A DNA stretch of 21,856 bases, taken from NCBI GenBank assembly GCA_012064415.1, contig SSNU01000165.1:1-21856 (forward strand). The letters run 5' to 3'. The notes under the pieces were generated by a model. That model had not been told where the DNA came from. It was given only the letters and a program-made list of their open reading frames with translations, and did not search any database. This DNA comes from Gyrodactylus bullatarudis. Its lineage: Eukaryota > Platyhelminthes > Monogenea > Gyrodactylidea > Gyrodactylidae. Within the stretch, counting starts at the first letter, position 1, and every line of letters begins with the position of its first letter. A program made the position numbers and the translations under genes. Of this stretch, positions 21,441-21,856 are shown one piece after another.

Positions 21441-21465
21441 TATATGTTACCGTGAGTCTGGGAAA

Positions 21466-21560
21466 TCAGTGTGTGTTGGTAATTCACTAGTGTATGTTGG
21501 TAATCAGTGTGACTTTAGTGAATCTAGCTAATAAGCCCTCATTACCCAAACACACTGAGA
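21466..21560. repeat. Short tandem and inverted repeat cluster
   Basis: Two adjacent direct copies (AGTGTGTGTTGGTAATTCACT at 21468-21488, AGTGTATGTTGGTAATCAGT at 21489-21508) are followed by an inverted relative, ATTACCCAAACACACTGAG, at about 21540-21558. The first copy and the inverted one could form a stem of roughly 18 bp with a 50-base loop. Confidence 0.55.
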
Positions 21561-21721
21561 AGGTCAGTGAATTGAAAGAAGTGTATGTCTGAGGGATTGA
21601 TTTTCGAATGAAAATTTTCAAAATGCAAAGATTCAATAAGTTCAAGCCCTCAATACGAAATTCTATTTATACTACAAATACAAATTTTATACACCTTTTA
21701 TATTTTATTTTAAAGAGATAT

Positions 21722-21776
21722 GTACATTTCGCCAGGTCTCGTCAGTCTCAATTCCTGGTTCAATATTTAATAAAAA
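21722..21776 (+). repeat. Dispersed repeat copy B (CGCCAGGTCTC motif)
   Basis: Second copy of the motif at 19046-19098. The conserved blocks are ATTTCGCCAGGTCTC and CCTGGTT, with AATATTTAATAAAAA following. Sequence before the motif is not shared, so the left boundary may mark an element end. Confidence 0.55.
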
Positions 21777-21856
21777 TTGTTATAATGAATTGTCTATGAA
21801 TGAAATCGTGAAAATTTTCTTGAGTAACTCTAATTGATGAAAAACCAAAAAACTTT

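Larger units (their letters stand above)
18226..21856. other. 3' flank, no gene recognised, dispersed repeats
   Basis: About 3.6 kb of AT-rich sequence. Open frames at 18437-18646, 19666-19851 (minus), 20382-20654 and 21608-21799 are short, rich in Lys, Asn, Ile and Phe, and match nothing I know. What is visible are repeats: 19920-20010 resembles intron 7; 19046-19098 and 21722-21776 share a motif; 21240-21440 resembles the inverse of 121-340; 21466-21560 holds short tandem and inverted copies. Confidence 0.55.

Noticed and set aside
1..21856. Prokaryotic features (operons, CRISPR, ribosome binding sites, terminators), tRNA or rRNA genes
   Set aside because: The window is a spliced animal gene; no regularly spaced repeats, tRNA-like folds or rRNA sequence were recognised.

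Overview
The window is strongly AT-rich eukaryotic DNA from an animal, most likely an arthropod or another invertebrate. It is dominated by one plus-strand, intron-rich gene: the 3' two thirds of neurofibromin (NF1), the Ras GTPase-activating protein. I traced 23 coding exons from 616 to a TAG at 18110-18112, all with GT-AG introns and matching phases. Together they encode about 1,913 residues: the GAP-related domain (exons 1-8), the Sec14-like and PH-like module (exons 9-12), the long helical HEAT-like region (exons 12-18) and the divergent C-terminal tail (exons 19-23). The 5' part of the gene, upstream of the GAP domain, lies outside the window. The protein resembles insect and vertebrate neurofibromin, but the sequence alone does not let me name the lineage.

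Layout. 1-615 is intron with a diverged repeat. 616-3507 holds the Ras-GAP domain. 3560-5566 holds Sec14/PH. 5628-13965 holds the helical region, interrupted by two large introns (2.1 kb and 3.2 kb). 14628-18112 holds the tail. 18113-21856 is 3' flank with candidate polyadenylation signals close to the stop and several dispersed repeats, but no second gene that I can support.

Mobile DNA explains much of the intron growth. Intron 4 carries a 620-bp insertion flanked by a 10-11 bp direct repeat; it contains two inverted copies (237 bp, about 97 % identical) of an open reading frame of unknown origin. Intron 9 carries a 526-bp foldback element. Intron 15 carries a 1.2-kb element with 138-bp terminal inverted repeats, a 9-bp imperfect target duplication and a MULE-like DNA-binding ORF. 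Intron 16 carries a decayed antisense piggyBac transposase with its C-terminal zinc finger still readable. Taking the insertions out of introns 4 and 9 leaves introns of 57 and 69 bp, the size of the gene's other small introns.

No prokaryotic feature, CRISPR array, tRNA or rRNA was recognised. The most unusual item is the inverted-duplication insertion inside the Ras-GAP domain's intron.
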